Source: Datura wrightii
Taxonomy: Eukaryota > Streptophyta > Magnoliopsida > Solanales > Solanaceae
Reading direction: 5' to 3'
Length of the DNA: 64,000 nucleotides
NCBI GenBank assembly: GCA_035772735.1
Contig: JASDFA010000001.1
Span: 91,723,501-91,787,500, forward strand
The notes under the pieces were generated by a model that was given only the letters and a program-made list of their open reading frames with translations, did no database searches and was not told the origin of the DNA. The translations under genes were made by a program, and so were the position numbers. This document shows positions 22,336 to 34,528 of the stretch, piece after piece. Numbering within the stretch: position 1 is the stretch's first letter; every line of letters starts with the position of its first letter.

Positions 22336-23554
22336 ATGGCGAGCAGACAAGATAAAGGCAAGGGTGCTTCAACCTCAGGCACCGGTAGGAAAAGGATGAG
22401 ACTGGGCACCGCAGTCCCAGCTGCACCCGCTGTTCCTCGCGGCCAACGCCGCCAATACGGAACAAGATGGGTAACCGAGGAAGGAAAGAAATGGTATGCT
22501 AAGCATAAGGAGAACAAGTACTTCCTGGAAGAACATATTGCACGGGAACCACTCGCACAGGAGTTCCCTCGCATTGTACAGAGAATTGAAGCAGCTGGGC
22601 TCAGCTTTATTTTTCAGGAGCCCAAGGAGTGCAACCTTCACTTGGTCCGAGAGTTCTACGCAAATTGGAACCCGGCCATCAGAAGCCACACAATAAAAAT
22701 CAGAGGGCAGATTGTCACTCTGGAACCCCACCAATTTAATGCCATCGTCGGAGCGCGGGACACAGACGCCCACGTTCTCCGCCAGCTAAACATCACCCCA
22801 CCGTACGCCGACATCAGACGTACGTTGTGTGGGGCTCGATCCACAGCCCGATGGAGTAGACATAAGGAGAGGGGTTACCACCAGACTCTGCCTTATTCGC
22901 AGATGAACAGGGAGGCCAGAATATGGCTGAAGATTGTGTGTTCGTGTTTGATCCCGGGAGTTCATATGACGGACGTGACCCGGGACCGTGTCTGCTTGGT
23001 GTATGCCCTTATGAAAGGGCTTAAGATTAATGTTGGGGCGGTCATTATATCTGCCATAAAGAGAGCCAGACTGCACCAGGGCCACAGATACGGGTTTGGC
23101 GGACTCATCACCACCTTCCTCCGAGGCCTCGACATTGAGGAAGAGGCTTTACTATATTCCACAGTTGGAGCGGAGGGCCCTCGATGTGACAAAGACTAAG
23201 GCCCCCGACACTACACACGGACCGGTACTGACTTTGGGCGAGCGACATGCTCGTGACGATCAGTACATGGCACGTATGTTCGGCATGCAGATGCTTCAGC
23301 TACGGATTGGTGGGAGACCAGCCACCGAGGAAGAATTATGGCAGCTGGAGCTGGACTACCCCTTTGGCGAGAACGCCAGAGCCTTATGTCGGGTGGGACC
23401 AGCCTTTGTGGAGCCGACGGATGATGATGTCCCTACTGATGAGGAGACATGTCGGGAGGACTCCGATGTGGAGTCCGATGACGACGATGGAGCTGACTCA
23501 GATATGGGCAACGAGGCCGCAGCACCGGATGAAGAAGTCGAATATTTCGACTAA
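22336..23554 (+). pseudogene. Element D ORF-X: retrotransposon-associated plant protein (putative plant transposon protein type), one frameshift
   Basis: The ATG at 22336 follows the candidate acceptor. The N-terminus is basic and Ser/Ala/Pro-rich. The central part has W.TEEGKKWY, VREFYANW, KIRGQIV.L.P..FNAIVGA and a C-terminal helical part (VCLVYALMKG). Near 23150-23160 the frame shifts; the second frame (to 23554) has DVTKTKAPD, MQMLQLRIGGRPATEEELWQLELDYP and a strongly acidic end (DDDVPTDEE, DSDVESDDDDGAD). The pattern resembles the plant family called putative plant transposon protein (which I recall as Pfam PF20167) and loosely the ATHILA ORF-1 family. No catalytic motif or membrane segment is visible; the function is unknown. 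Without the shift it would be about 405 residues. Confidence 0.7.
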
Positions 23555-25398
23555 TCAGGGAGTTCCACCACCCGAATTTTTTGTGTTGTAATTTTTGTGA
23601 ACACTGGGGAAAGTGTTCGATTTAAGTGTGGGGTGGGGAGTAGCTAGGTGCTGGGACATGGGCTCTAATTTGCTGTATGTTTTTCCTTGGTTTGGATGAA
23701 TGTTTGTGCTTTCCCTGTTATGAACTGATTTGTGGTGTATGTGTATATATTTGTTTGTGTGGTTAATGATGTGTGGTATGAAAAGTTGTGGTTGCCAGTG
23801 TAAATATTTTGTAAATATTTTTTTTTCTATCGAGATGATCGGTATTTTTCAAAATTTTCGCGAAAATATTTTGCACTTGTAAATACTTTCTTTCTATCGA
23901 AATGATCGATGTGTTGCAAAATTTTTCAATTTTTAATTTTTAGGATTTCTCGGAGTTTGTTTTCGGTTCTTTTACCGAGAATAGTCCCATTGAACCGATG
24001 TCATAGTTAGTGACCGTTCCCTATGATGGATGGATGACGACCGTCTTAAGGGAAATGTAGTCGGTAGGAGTAGGATTTTTATTTGTTTTTAGTTTTTCTT
24101 TGGTGGATTGCATCAATGAACTGTAGTTGCTTATGGTTGCTAAAATTTCGTTGCATGTGTAACTGATGTTCAAAATGTGGAAGTGATTCGTTTGAAAGCA
24201 TGCAATTCTGTAAATATGTTGAGTTACCTAGGCTATAGAATTTGATTCAGTATGATTGAGGCTTAATCTTGAATTCATGTAATTGACTAATTAAAGAGTC
24301 TGTGAATGCATCTTGATTCGAGCATGTGCATGAAGTGTGAAGTGAGGTATTGCTATTCCATGTCATTGTGAAGTGTCTAGAACTTGCCTGGTGTGTATAC
24401 AAAACGAAATGAAGGAGGTGTAGTGTTGGAAAGGATGTAGGCATTTCTTTGTTTTAACCGATAGTTTCCATTTTTTCTTGTCAAATTCTACCTTTCTATG
24501 TGTTGTATACCCTAGTTAGCCCGTTGAGCCTTTAGCCGATTTCTTTCTTTATTTTGTCCAAAATTGTATAAACTAAGCTTTATTCCTTCTTTTCATTAGC
24601 CTTAAAGTCTATACGAAACTCTTAAGCGCTTACAAAGAAAAGACAATGTTTCCCAAAGTGTTAAAGAGTGAAAAGAAAAAGAAAAGCAGAGTGAGGAAAG
24701 AAAAGATGATGTTGAAGAAGCACTTGCTATAATTAAATGATATTGAGGGTACATGAAAACCCTTTGTTTTGTGTTAAGTGTGTTTGATGAAATGGGCTGT
24801 ACGAAAGGAAACCAGCATGAATGGGAGAAAAAGAGGAAAGAGAGGAACAATGTCCATAAGTCGATGGGAATGAGTTGAAAAGGCGCTTAAGGATGCTAGC
24901 AACTATTATTGGCTAATCCAATATATATATATAGATCCATAGCCCCGTTACAACCCATTAAAGTCCTACGTGATCTTACATTGCATTTCTTTATATTAGT
25001 GGAGTAATACACTAAGGGCAAGCTTATGGGTCATGACATGAGGCATGTGAATTCTTTTGGGAGAGAGTGAAATTATTTTTTATATGCCCCTACTTGCATG
25101 TTTGTGTGTTGCATGAACAAAAAGGGGAAGATTCTCTCGAGTTGTGAGGGCACATGCTTGATGAAAGATTGATTTTCGTGTCGGATTTCTTGATTAGCTG
25201 ATTTGCATAAGTTTGCCGATATCAAGAATCAATTCTTAAAGTCTAGGAAGTCTTGATGTATCAAAGGTCATTGTATTGTACGACCAAGCATGTTTTCTTG
25301 ATGATTTGCAAAAATTGAATAATCGGTATGACCGTAGCGTAAATGGTCGCACCATAGTGACGAAGGTTGGGATGTAATTTGCATGATTTGTGTATGTG
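23555..25398 (+). other. Element D 3' non-coding region
   Basis: No coding region is supported. It contains a TTTAAGTGTGGGGT block near 23620, T-rich stretches around 23815-23945 and AT-rich DNA with a short TA run near 24920. Parts correspond, inverted, to the non-coding regions of G (32668-34500) and I (49725-51550), for example the blocks around the phrase CATAAGCTTGCCCTTAGTG and its complement. Confidence 0.7.
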
Positions 25399-25436
25399 TT
25401 GTTCGAGGACGAACAAGGATTTAAGTGTGGGGTAAG
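25399..25436 (+). promoter_or_regulatory. Element D pre-PPT hairpin and polypurine tract
   Basis: The stem TTGTTCG / CGAACAA around AGGA lies at 25399-25416, followed by the purine-rich TTAAGTGTGGGGTAAG (25421-25436) directly before the 3' LTR. Confidence 0.78.
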
Positions 25437-26883
25437 TGATCTTGGGCATATTTATATGCCCAAGTGATACTCAAACGTATCAATTTTACCTTGTTTGTTG
25501 TGCAATGTGTATATAATATCATGTAATCGGTAATAAAATGCGAATTTATACTAACCAACATGATTAGCATTTGTTTTGCAGGTAAATGTGATTTTTAGGA
25601 GCTAAAATGCATGTTGGAACTATATCGGAGTTGGACTTGGATGTGAGCGTGGAAAAGACATTGGAATGCACAATTTATAGGGGCTCCGCGATGGAGCCGT
25701 GCCACGCTACCATCGCGGTAGCACACTGCCTGGACAGGAATTAAAATGGAAAATTCCAGTTTGCCATCGCGTCAGCTCCGTGGCACGGAGAGAGGCCTCC
25801 GCGTTGGCCTCCGTGCCACGTTGAGGCTAATTTACCGGACCCTGAAATTCCAGTGAAGGTCCGCGTCCACGCCGTGTCACGGAGGCAGTACTCCGCGTTG
25901 GCCTCCGTGACACGTTGCTTGTTATTCCGAGAAAAATTTCCCACTAGTATAAATAGCACACTTAGGTTTATTTTAATCAGTTTTTTAGTTTTTAGAAGGA
26001 GTTCAGAAGTGGAGAGCAAGGACGTGGGTTAGGAGCAGTTGATGAATGAAAAAGCTAAGGGATTTCTTCTCTTCTTTTCTTCTTTCTATCAATTGTACGT
26101 ATGATTTACACTCATTTTAGGATGATCAATCCACAAATGAGTGGCTAATTCTCTTCCTTGCTGAGGTTTTGACACTTGTAATGAATTTTGATTATAATTG
26201 ATATGGTTTTCTTCCTCTTCTTCCATGTTGTTCTATTAATTCTTGTTCTTACTGCATTAGTGTGTGGCCGACATTAATGTACATCTAAAAAGTCCAATTT
26301 CTCTCGAAAGAGCAAGAAATTGGAAAGTTGTGAATTAATGGGGTATTGTTCTTAACTTGATTTGGGAAAATTGGATTTTGATGTGCTTTCCTGATAGAAA
26401 TATACTTGAAAGCCGTATTAGTCAATTTAGGAACCGGAATTGTATTGCTAGGTCGTAAATTGCATTTGATCACAGAAATGTAGACGGATGGTTTATGATT
26501 CTAAAGTGAAATTAAATACGAGAGTTTTAATTTCTAGGCGAATGTTCTTGGCTAGCAACATGAAGAAGAGATTAACCAAATTATCATGATTATCAAGTTC
26601 ATTACTTGTTCTTAACCTTGGCATGTTCATATCCATTGTCTAAATTCACAGTAAATAGTTGTTATTAATTTTAGTATATATAGTTTAGAAACAAAAACTC
26701 AAGTAACTGTTGGTTACATTGTTGTTAGCATAATTAGAAGTGAAATAGGAATATAGTAAACTAGGCAACTTTACATATCTTGAGCCTCCTTGGATCGATA
26801 CTTGGCTACTTAGCCACTTTATTACTTGTTTGACCACGTGCACTTGCGTGTCGGTTTTTAACCTATACCGGAACACCCGAACA
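25437..26883 (+). repeat. Element D 3' LTR
   Basis: It begins TGATCTTGGGCA and ends ACCCGAACA, followed by the target copy cgtgc. It is nearly identical to the left LTR across palindromes, TATA box and R/U5; 1,447 bp. Confidence 0.93.
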
Positions 26884-26888
26884 CGTGC

Positions 26889-28110
26889 CTCCTCGCTAAG
26901 TTAACGAAAAAAATAGGAACGAAAATGGCCAAGAGAATGGCAACGGAGATGGGCACCAATGGGCCCCACCAGCTCATGAGGAGCATGTACCCGAGCTGGT
27001 TGCCACGTTGAGTTCAGGGTATCCATTCAGATGCTAGCTCAGGCTTGACCACTCAGGTCAATTAACAGGTCGTAGTGCATGTCCCTCAGAACAGGAATGT
27101 TTGGCGGCACTAGTTAGAGATTTTCTGAGGATGAACCCTCCGGAGTTTCTTGGATCAAAGGTGGACGAGGATCCACAAGAGTTTATTGGTGAGGTTTTGA
27201 AGATCACCCCGATCATGGGGGTGACTGGAGAGGAGTGCATCTAGCCTCATATCAGTTGGAAGGGGTTGCACACATCTGGTTCATGTAATGAAAGGATAGT
27301 AGGCTAGTTAGAGTAGGCCCTGTTGGTTGGGATGAGTTTCATGCCGCATTTCTGGAATGGTTTTTCCTTCGTGAGATGAGGGAGGTTAAAGAAGCCGAGT
27401 TTGTGAATGTAAAGCAAGGGAAAATGACAGTTCAGGTGTATGCCTTGGAGTTCACTCGTCTGTCTAAGTATGCACCTGAGATGGTGATAGATCAGAGAGC
27501 CCAAGTGAGCCAGTTTATCCATGCTATAGCAGACTACTTGGTCAAGGATTGCCGGACCACAATGCTTCATCAGGGCATTGACTTTGCTTGGATAGTCCTA
27601 TATGCCCAGCATATGGAGGCGGTGTGATGAGTGAGCAAGAGAGAGAGGCCATGAGTGCCAGGACTGATAGCTTCGAATTCTCCTAGCAGAGACCTAGTGG
27701 ACACCGTCAGCAGTCCCACCAGAGGTCTTCAGCCCCAATGCCTTTGTCTATGAGTGTGCCATCCAGATCCAGGTGCAATCAGAGGGGACGAGCATTAGGC
27801 TCTAGAGGTCAGGGTAGCAGACCAACAGAGACTAGCACTCCTGAGTGTAGCTGATGTGGCCGGTGATACATGGGTCAGTGCTTAGTAGGTTCAGGTGCTT
27901 GTTTCGGGTGTGCGAAGCTCGAAAATATGCTTAGGGATTGCCCAACAGCTAGACATGGTCATGATAGGGGCCGAGGCCCAACCTCCAGTTCAACAGCTCC
28001 ACCAGCATGCCCAGCTCAGCAGAGAGCATCTACTAGTGCGGGTGGCGGTCAACGTCAAAAGAAATTCTATGCTCTAGCATCTCGTCAAGAGTAGGAGGTC
28101 TCCCTAGATG
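26889..28110 (+). pseudogene. Element E gag, degenerate
   Basis: It resumes immediately after D, the ATG being on the far side at 16945. The N-terminal part (NGNENG-like, as in B) and the FLRMNP.EFLGSKVDEDP.EFI block (27118-27190) are readable. The gag core is at 27376-27550 (EMRE...EFVNVKQG.MTVQVYALEFTRLSKYAPEM) and a zinc-knuckle region at 27860-27960 (CFGCAKLE...LRDCP, with the histidine position altered). Several stops and shifts occur (for example 27001-27060 and 27230-27300). The product would have been the capsid/nucleocapsid protein. Confidence 0.83.
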
Positions 28111-28728
28111 TAGTCACTAGTATGTTATGAGTATTCCACCTTGATGTATATGCATTGTTATATCAGGGATACTTTGTCTTTTGTGATGCCCTATGTTGAG
28201 AGTAGTTTTGGAGTCGGTCCCAAAATCTTATTAAAACCCTTCTCAGTCTCCACTCTAGTCAGTGATTCAGTTATAGCTAGACGGGTATATAGAAATTGCC
28301 CTGTCAAAGTTCTTTAGAAAGGCACCTCAACAGATTTAGTAGAGTTAGCCATGACCGACTCTGATGTTATATTCAGCATGGATTGGTTACATGCATATTA
28401 TGCCTCAGTCAATTGTAGAACCCGTGCAGTAGAATTCAGATTCCTGGGAGAGCCAGTCTTAGAGTGGAAGGGTAGTTCATCTGTGCCTGTACGTCGCTTC
28501 ATTTCCTACCTTAAGGCCATAAAGATGATTTCTAAGGGTTGCGTGTACCATATAGTTAGGGTTAAGGATGCTACGTCCGAAACCCTGACTATCCCGTTAG
28601 TTCCTATAGTGTGTGAGTATCTAGAGGTGTTTCTAGATGATTTACTGGGAATTCCTCCCGAGCGGGAGACCGATTTTGGTATTGACCTTCTTTCTAATAT
28701 GCAACCTATATCCATCCCTCCTTACTGA
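28111..28728 (+). pseudogene. Element E protease
   Basis: The active-site region is damaged: the HLDVYALL stretch at about 28135-28160 runs into a frame change where B has its DPGATLSF core. The downstream half is open from 28351 to 28728: IFSMDWLHAYYASVNCRTRAVEF (the ILGMDWL motif altered), SYLKA.KMISKGC.YH and PPERETDFGIDLL. It is homologous to B 5640-6200 and cannot be active. Confidence 0.8.
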
Positions 28729-30045
28729 ATGGCTGCAGCTGAGCTAAAGGAGTTGAAAGACCTCTTAGACAAGGGATTCATCAGACCTAGAAAATCCCCA
28801 TGGGGTGCACCAGTTCTCTTTGTCTACAAGAAGGATGGTTCTCTTCATATGCGTATTGATTATCCATAATTGAACAAGGTCACTATCAAGAACAAGTATC
28901 CTCTCCCCAAGATTGATGATTTGTTTGACCAACTTCAGGGTGCTAAGTGCTTTTCTATGATAGACCTCAGATCCAGCTACCATGAGCTTAGGGTTCGGGA
29001 GAGTGACATCCCGAAGACAGCCTTCAAGATTCGGTATGGTCACTATGAGTTTGTAGTTATATCTTTTGGACTAACGAATGCTCCTGCAACTTTTATGGAT
29101 TTGATGAACAGGGTGTTCAAGCCATACATGGATATGTTCATGATTGTGTTCATAGATGACATCCTGATATACTCTCAGAGCAAGGAGGAGCATGCCACCA
29201 TTTGAGGGTGGTTCTATAGACCCTTAAGGATCATCAGTTATATGCTAAGTTTAGCAATGTGAGTTTTGGTTGAACTCAGTGGCATTTTTGGGTCATGTGG
29301 TGTCAAGTGAGGGTGTACAGGTAGACTCTCAAAAGATAGGAGCAGTGAAGAATTGACCTAGACTAGTGAGTCCTTCGGACATCAGGAGTTTCTTGGGTTT
29401 AGCTGGTTACTATCGAAGGTTTATTGAAGGATTTTCGTCCATTGCAGCATCGTTGACTAAGTTGACCCAGAACAAAGTGAAGTTTCAATGGTCGGAGGCT
29501 TGTGAGAAGAGCTTCCAAGAGTGAAGACTCGACTCACCTCAACACCGGTGTTGACCCTACCTGAGGCCACCGATGGGTTTGTGGTATATTGTGACGCGTC
29601 AAGGATCGGCCTTGCTTGTGTACTCGTGCAGCATGGTAAAGTTATAGCTTATGCTTCCAGGCTGCTGAAAGTTCATGAAAAGAATTATTAGACTCACCAC
29701 CTCGAGTTGGCGGCGGTAGTATTTGCCTTGAAGATTTGGAGACAGTATCTGTACGGGGTCCATGTAGATGTGTTTACGGACCACAAAAGCCTACAGTACG
29801 TGTTTACCCAAAAGGATTTGAATCTACGTTAGACAAGGTGGTTGGAGCTTTTGAAGGATTATGATATGAGTGTCCTTTACCATCCAGGCAAGGCTAATGT
29901 GGTGGCAGATGCTCTTAGTAGGCTTTTCATGGAGAGTGTGTCGCATATAGGCGAGCAAAGGAAGGAGTTAGTTAAGGATGTACATTGGCTTGCAGGGCTA
30001 AGAGTCCGTCTTGTTGACTCGACAGATGGTGGTGTCATTGTTTAG
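28729..30045 (+). pseudogene. Element E reverse transcriptase and RNase H
   Basis: The RT is readable from ELKELKDLLDKGFIRP, with WGAPVLFV (28800) and a stop at 28867 in the IDY..LNK block, then an open stretch 28870-29205 with MIDLRSSYHELRV, FGLTNAPATFM and the catalytic FIDDIL (29149-29166). A frameshift near 29198 and a one-base loss near 29260 follow; FLGLAGYYRRFIEGF is intact at 29395-29430. RNase H: YCDAS (29590), HQLELAAVVFALKIW-like block (29700), YGVHVDVFTDHK (29755) and NVVADALSRL (29900). At least four stops. Closest relative in the window is element B. Confidence 0.86.
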
Positions 30046-31136
30046 AAGGGGACATAATCATCTTTAGTGACTGAAGTTAAAGATATACAAGACGAGGATC
30101 CTATTTTGGTAAATTTTAAAGAAGCCATTAAGAATTAGAGGGAAGAAGTCTTCTCCAAAGGGGGAGATAGGGTGCTTTGATACCAGGGTTGCTTGTGAGT
30201 TTTGGGTGTTGATAATTTGAGAGATCAGATGTTGCACGAGGCTCATGGTTCCAGATACTCTATACATCATGGTGCCACCAAGATGTACCATGACCTACAG
30301 AAAGTCTATTGGTGGAGTGGCACGAAGAAGGACATAGCAAAATTTGTGGCTGAGTGTCCGAATCGTTAACAGGTGAAGGTGGAACATCAAAGACCTGGAG
30401 GTGTGCTTCAATACATTCGTATCCCTACTTGGAACTAGGAGGAGATCAATATGGACTTCATCATAGGGTTTCCTTGTACTTGTCGATAGTTTGACTTTAT
30501 TTGGGTGGTTATGGATAGGTTGACTAAGGCAACTCATTTTCTACCGGTCAAAACTCCCAATTCAACAGAGGATTATGCTAAGTTGTACATACAACAGTTG
30601 GTTCGGTTGCATGGAGTGCCCTTTTCCATCAAATCAGATAGAGGCACTCAGTTTACCTCCTAGTTTTGGAGATCGTTTCAGAAGAGACTTGGTACTCAGG
30701 TCAAGCTTAGCACAACATTTCACCCGTAAACAGATAGCCAGGCCAAGCACCATTCAGACCCTTGAGGATATGTTGAGAGTGTGTGTGATTGATTTCAAGG
30801 GTTGTTGGGATGACCATTTGTCTGTCATTGAGTTTTCATATAACAACAACTACCATTCTAGCATTCAGATGGTTCCATTTGAGGCTCTTTATGGGAGAAG
30901 GTGTAGATCACCTATTGGTTGGTTTGAGGTTGGTGAAGCTACATTGATAGGTCCAAATTCAGTCCATGAGGCTATGGAGAAAGTTTAGCTTATAAGGGAC
31001 AGGTTGAAAACAGCTCAAAGTCTCCAGAAGTCCTATGCGAATGTGAGGAGGAGGGAGCTTGAGTTTGAATTTGATGATTGGGTTTTTTGTAGGTACTGAC
31101 AATGAAGGGATGATGAGATTAGGAAGGAAAGGGAAA
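30046..31136 (+). pseudogene. Element E integrase, first part
   Basis: Linker SSLVTEVKDIQDEDPIL (30060-30105) and YQGCL, then the zinc-binding region with MLHEAHGS (30230), the first catalytic Asp region INMDF (30450), KSDRGTQFTS (30630, second Asp), a damaged QTD block (30730) and IQTLEDMLRVC. The MVPFEALYGRRCRSPIGWFEVGEA stretch is intact (30868-30940). It has multiple stops and runs to 31136, where element G begins inside the basic stretch before the GPY/F motif; continuation at 47635. Confidence 0.85.
31132..31136. repeat. Target-site duplication of element G (left copy)
   Basis: ggaaa at 31132-31136 is repeated exactly at 47630-47634 on the far side of G, proving a single insertion into the E integrase gene. 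Confidence 0.9.
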
Positions 31137-32629
31137 TGATGCCCCACAAGTGTACGCAGTCGTACAAGTAATATGGTGGCCCTTTTTAAGAGCCGGATGT
31201 CGAACCCACAGGGACTGGACCAATTCAGCTAACTATCAAGTTCAAGTGTGATATTAACTTTCGCAAGTGTTGATTAAAGACTTTTTTCAATAAAGTTTAA
31301 TTAAGTCTAGGGGTGGTCACCGAAATACTCTGAAATCATTCAAGGAGCAACTAGAGTTAAAGCAGGATAATCATGCGATACTACGCTTTGTAATGGTTTA
31401 AGTATGAAACTATCAATTGTCGTCTCACATAATTGAAACTGCATGTTCATGGTCTTTCGAGCCTCTAAACACGACAAACTAGCCTCACAACAACATCATT
31501 GAGCGGGGATGTGACATTCTAGTTCGTGGGCAATTCAATTACGTGGATGTGGTTTACAGGGTTTATGCTCTTGATTAGGGACTTTTGTACCTCTAATCAT
31601 TTAACTCAACTTAGCTTCACAACTACTTCTTTGAGTGGTGATGTGATAATTCTAAGTTGGTGTCTAGCTCATCCCATTTTAATAACCAAGCAAGGAAAAT
31701 TAGGTATAATTTCTTATCCTAACCGCTAATTATATCGTAAGATACAAACTTGCTCCCTATATTCTTTGTCCTTGCCTAGGTTTACTTTCTCAAGTTTTTA
31801 CCTAGGTGTAACGTGTGTGTTTTCATGGTGATCAATCATAAAACAACCATAATTAAGAATGTAAGACAAAATAACAATTAATAACTTAAAACCAAAACAA
31901 AATCATGTATTCACAATCATACCATGTGGTTTCAACCCTAGAGGAAGGGTTCTAGACACTCATGTTCGTACAATTACAAGAAAACATAATTAAAGTAACA
32001 TACTTACAAGAATTGGTAGAAGAGAAGATGAAATTGACGAACCCTAGGTGAGTTCTCCCACTTCTCCCTCACTCCTTGGAAGTTTTTCAGAAATAAATCG
32101 TGACTAAATGTTTTTAGGAGCTAAGGGACATATTTATAGTAAATGAGAATTGTACAAAATTATGCCCGGCATGGAATAGCTCCGTGTCATAGAGGTTATC
32201 GCGTCAATATACCTCCGTGACACGGAGGCATCACGTAGGCACACTAGAAATGCAAAATAGTCGCCAAGCAGCCCCCTGCCGCGTTGGCAGCGTGTCACGC
32301 TGCTTGTGCAGCGCGTTAGGGGCCGTGGCACGCCAATGGTCATGCAGCCTGCCTGCCGTGGCACGTTGCCAATGCACAGGTGGGCTGTTTCGCGTGTCCT
32401 CCTTGCTGACGTTCGCGTTTTGCTTCCGATTCCATGCCTCCACTTCACCAACTCATAGATTAGTCCCTCAAATTCATTTAAACCTACAAAAACAAGAACT
32501 AATCTTGTTGGTTAGTATATATATTCACATTTATATAAAAATACATGAGAATGTATATAAATAAGTAGATAAACAAGACAAAACTGAGTTATAAAGCATC
32601 ACTTGGGCAAGCTATTTTGCCCAAGATCA
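31137..32629 (-). repeat. Element G 3' LTR
   Basis: On the plus strand it starts TGATGCCCCACAAG and ends CCCAAGATCA. It shares AAGTGTACG.GGTCGT, CGAACCCACAGGGACTGGACC and the ACTACTTCTTTGAGTGGTGATGTGA blocks with the other G LTR and, more distantly, with element I. Confidence 0.92.
32131..32400 (-). promoter_or_regulatory. Element G U3 promoter: TATA box and CGTGNCACG palindromes
   Basis: In element orientation TATAAATA is at 32138-32131; upstream of it lie the palindromes CTCCGTGACACGGAGG (about 32210-32227), a decayed CTCCGTGTCATAGAGG (32182) and further GTGTCACG/CGTGGCACG motifs at 32290-32365. This is the layout of elements D, H and I. Confidence 0.6.
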
Positions 32630-32667
32630 CCTACCCCACACTTAAAGCCTTGTTCGTCCTCGAACAA
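32600..32667 (-). promoter_or_regulatory. Element G LTR-tip hairpin, polypurine tract and pre-PPT hairpin
   Basis: Tip hairpin: CTTGGGCAA and TTGCCCAAG (about 32602-32626). The purine tract (minus strand TTAAGTGTGGGGTAGG) covers 32630-32645. The pre-PPT hairpin has arms TTGTTCG and CGAACAA around AGGA in element orientation, at 32650-32667. Confidence 0.75.
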
Positions 32668-34510
32668 CCCTTTTACATCTCATGTAAATAAAGACTCCCA
32701 CATAGTTAATTTAACAATATAATTCAAGCTATGACTATAATAATTATTTAAGATAGCAAGTTAAAAATAGAGCATGCACGATTTAATCATTGAAATGAAA
32801 TACAACTATGTTAAGACTTCCTAACCTCAAGAATCGACTCTCAATCTTAGCAAACTCATGCAAATCAACCGATCAAGAAATCCTACATGAATGTTATCTC
32901 TCATTAAACATGTTCCCTCACAATACAATAGAGTTACCCATTTTTACTCACAAAATTTTCAAATCACAACATGTATGGGTATATGAATAAAATTATGCTC
33001 GCTCTCTCAAGGAATTCAGATGCATCATGTAGTGACCCATAAGCTTGCCCTTAGTGTTTTACTCCACAAATTTAAGGATGTATGAACGTAAGATCAAGTA
33101 GGACTTAATGGGTTGTAATGTAAGATAAGGGACTGGTAGGTAATATTATGGATAATATGGCTGTCTTCCCCAAGCGCTTTTAATAACTTCAACCTTCATT
33201 AAGGACATCTCTTCTCTTACTTCACCCTCATTCTTTTCAATCTTGAATTTTCTCTTCTTGTTCCCATCTCTTTAAGCACACTCAGCTTATTAGTAAGGAG
33301 TACTTAAACAACTTTTTCATTCATTTATTTTCTTACTCCCTACCACTAATCACGCATTTTCAACAAGTGCACCTTTGACCTTTTATCAACTCTTACAACT
33401 GCTACTTTTCCTTCTTTTTCATGCTTCTTACTCCTTCACTCTTTCGGATTTTTCCCTTAAGCGCTTAGGAGTTTTGGATCAAATTCACGACTAATGAAAG
33501 AAAAAGGATTAAGCTTATGTTGTAGATATCAAAGAATAGGCTTAAGGCTCAATGGGGCTCACTAGGATTCAACATTCAAGGTAGGTAAAGTGAGGGATAA
33601 AAATTAGGTTCATTCAATGAAATGCCTAAATCATCTCCTACAGTCCACATCCTTCATTTTGTTTTATATACACACCAGGCAACTTCTAGACATTCCACAA
33701 TAGCATGGAATATTCAAAAAACTTACACTCACAACACATGCTCAATTCAAGAAACATTCAGCAAATTCTTACTCATCTAATCACAAAATGCAAAATTAAG
33801 CTTCAATCACATCGAGTCAAATTCAAGAGCCTAAGTGTCTCAAACAAAGTTATACACTTCCTACATGCTTCAACACTAACCACACTTGTATCTTACAATC
33901 ATGTATAGCACATAACAAGAACATCAAGCCATCAATTAGCTACTGGTTCAAAAACCAAAACCTATAGAATAATTTTTCCTCAAGACGGTCATCATCCATC
34001 CATCATCAGAAATAGTCTCTATCTATGACTAAAGACATTATATACAGACAAAGAAAAAAAATTCTTATTCTTCGGTTCAAAGACCCCCCATCGAAAAAGA
34101 ACCAAAAAGAAAAACCAACAGGTGATGAAGTCATGCTTTACTCACAAAATTTTTTCCAAATATTTCTCACAAGCATTACATTCACAAAAAATCGTTAAGC
34201 ACAAAAATTTTGAAATTTTCCTCACCCCACACTTGAATCATGCTATGTCCCCGTAGCATCAAATTAAAATTAAACAGGATGAGAATTACTCCTTGAGTCC
34301 TCTAGGCCTAGCTAATAGCATGTTTTTCATCCTTTGAACAAGTGGGTATTCGATCCCACACTTTTTATCTTCCATGCTTGTTAGCTTCCTCCTCCACGGG
34401 TACTCAGACTTCCCCTTCATTTTTGCATAACTTTCCACCAAAACAACACAAGATAAAAAATAAATAAAATCAACTCAAATGCAAGAAATTAAAATGGTAC
34501 CCATGGTACC
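32668..34510 (-). other. Element G 3' non-coding region
   Basis: No supported coding region. It corresponds to the non-coding 3' part of element I (49725-51582) with many shared blocks, such as GACCCATAAGCTTGCCCTTAGTGTTTTA (33027-33063) and the CAAGACGGTC.TCATCCATCCATC block (33980-34010). An AT-rich run is at 34040-34210. Confidence 0.7.
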
Positions 34511-34528
34511 CTTGGGTTGCCTCCCAAG
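34511..34528 (-). promoter_or_regulatory. Post-coding hairpin of element G (AGGCAA loop)
   Basis: In element orientation CTTGGG and CCCAAG pair around AGGCAA. It is followed downstream by the tract described for D and I and marks the place where the protease would have ended. Confidence 0.6.

Larger units (their letters stand above)
16949..26883 (+). mobile_element. Element D: non-autonomous Athila-like LTR retrotransposon with gag-PR and an extra ORF
   Basis: About 9.9 kb. LTRs 16949-18391 and 25437-26883 are nearly identical. The primer site is tRNA-Asp type (18398). The interior holds one gag-protease frame (18541-20928), a palindromic block (21268-21420), a second coding region ORF-X (22336-23554), about 1.8 kb of non-coding DNA and a purine tract. 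No RT, RNase H or integrase motif is present in any frame, so mobilisation would need enzymes supplied in trans. Target duplication: catgc (16944-16948) and cgtgc (26884-26888). It disrupted the gag start codon of element E. Confidence 0.9.

Noticed and set aside
22315..23199. ORF-X as a host gene or an env gene
   Set aside because: It lies wholly inside element D between its LTRs, so it is element cargo; no signal peptide or membrane segment supports env.
24920..24935. (TA)n run as promoter of ORF-X or another gene
   Set aside because: Located downstream of ORF-X in non-coding DNA with no following open frame.
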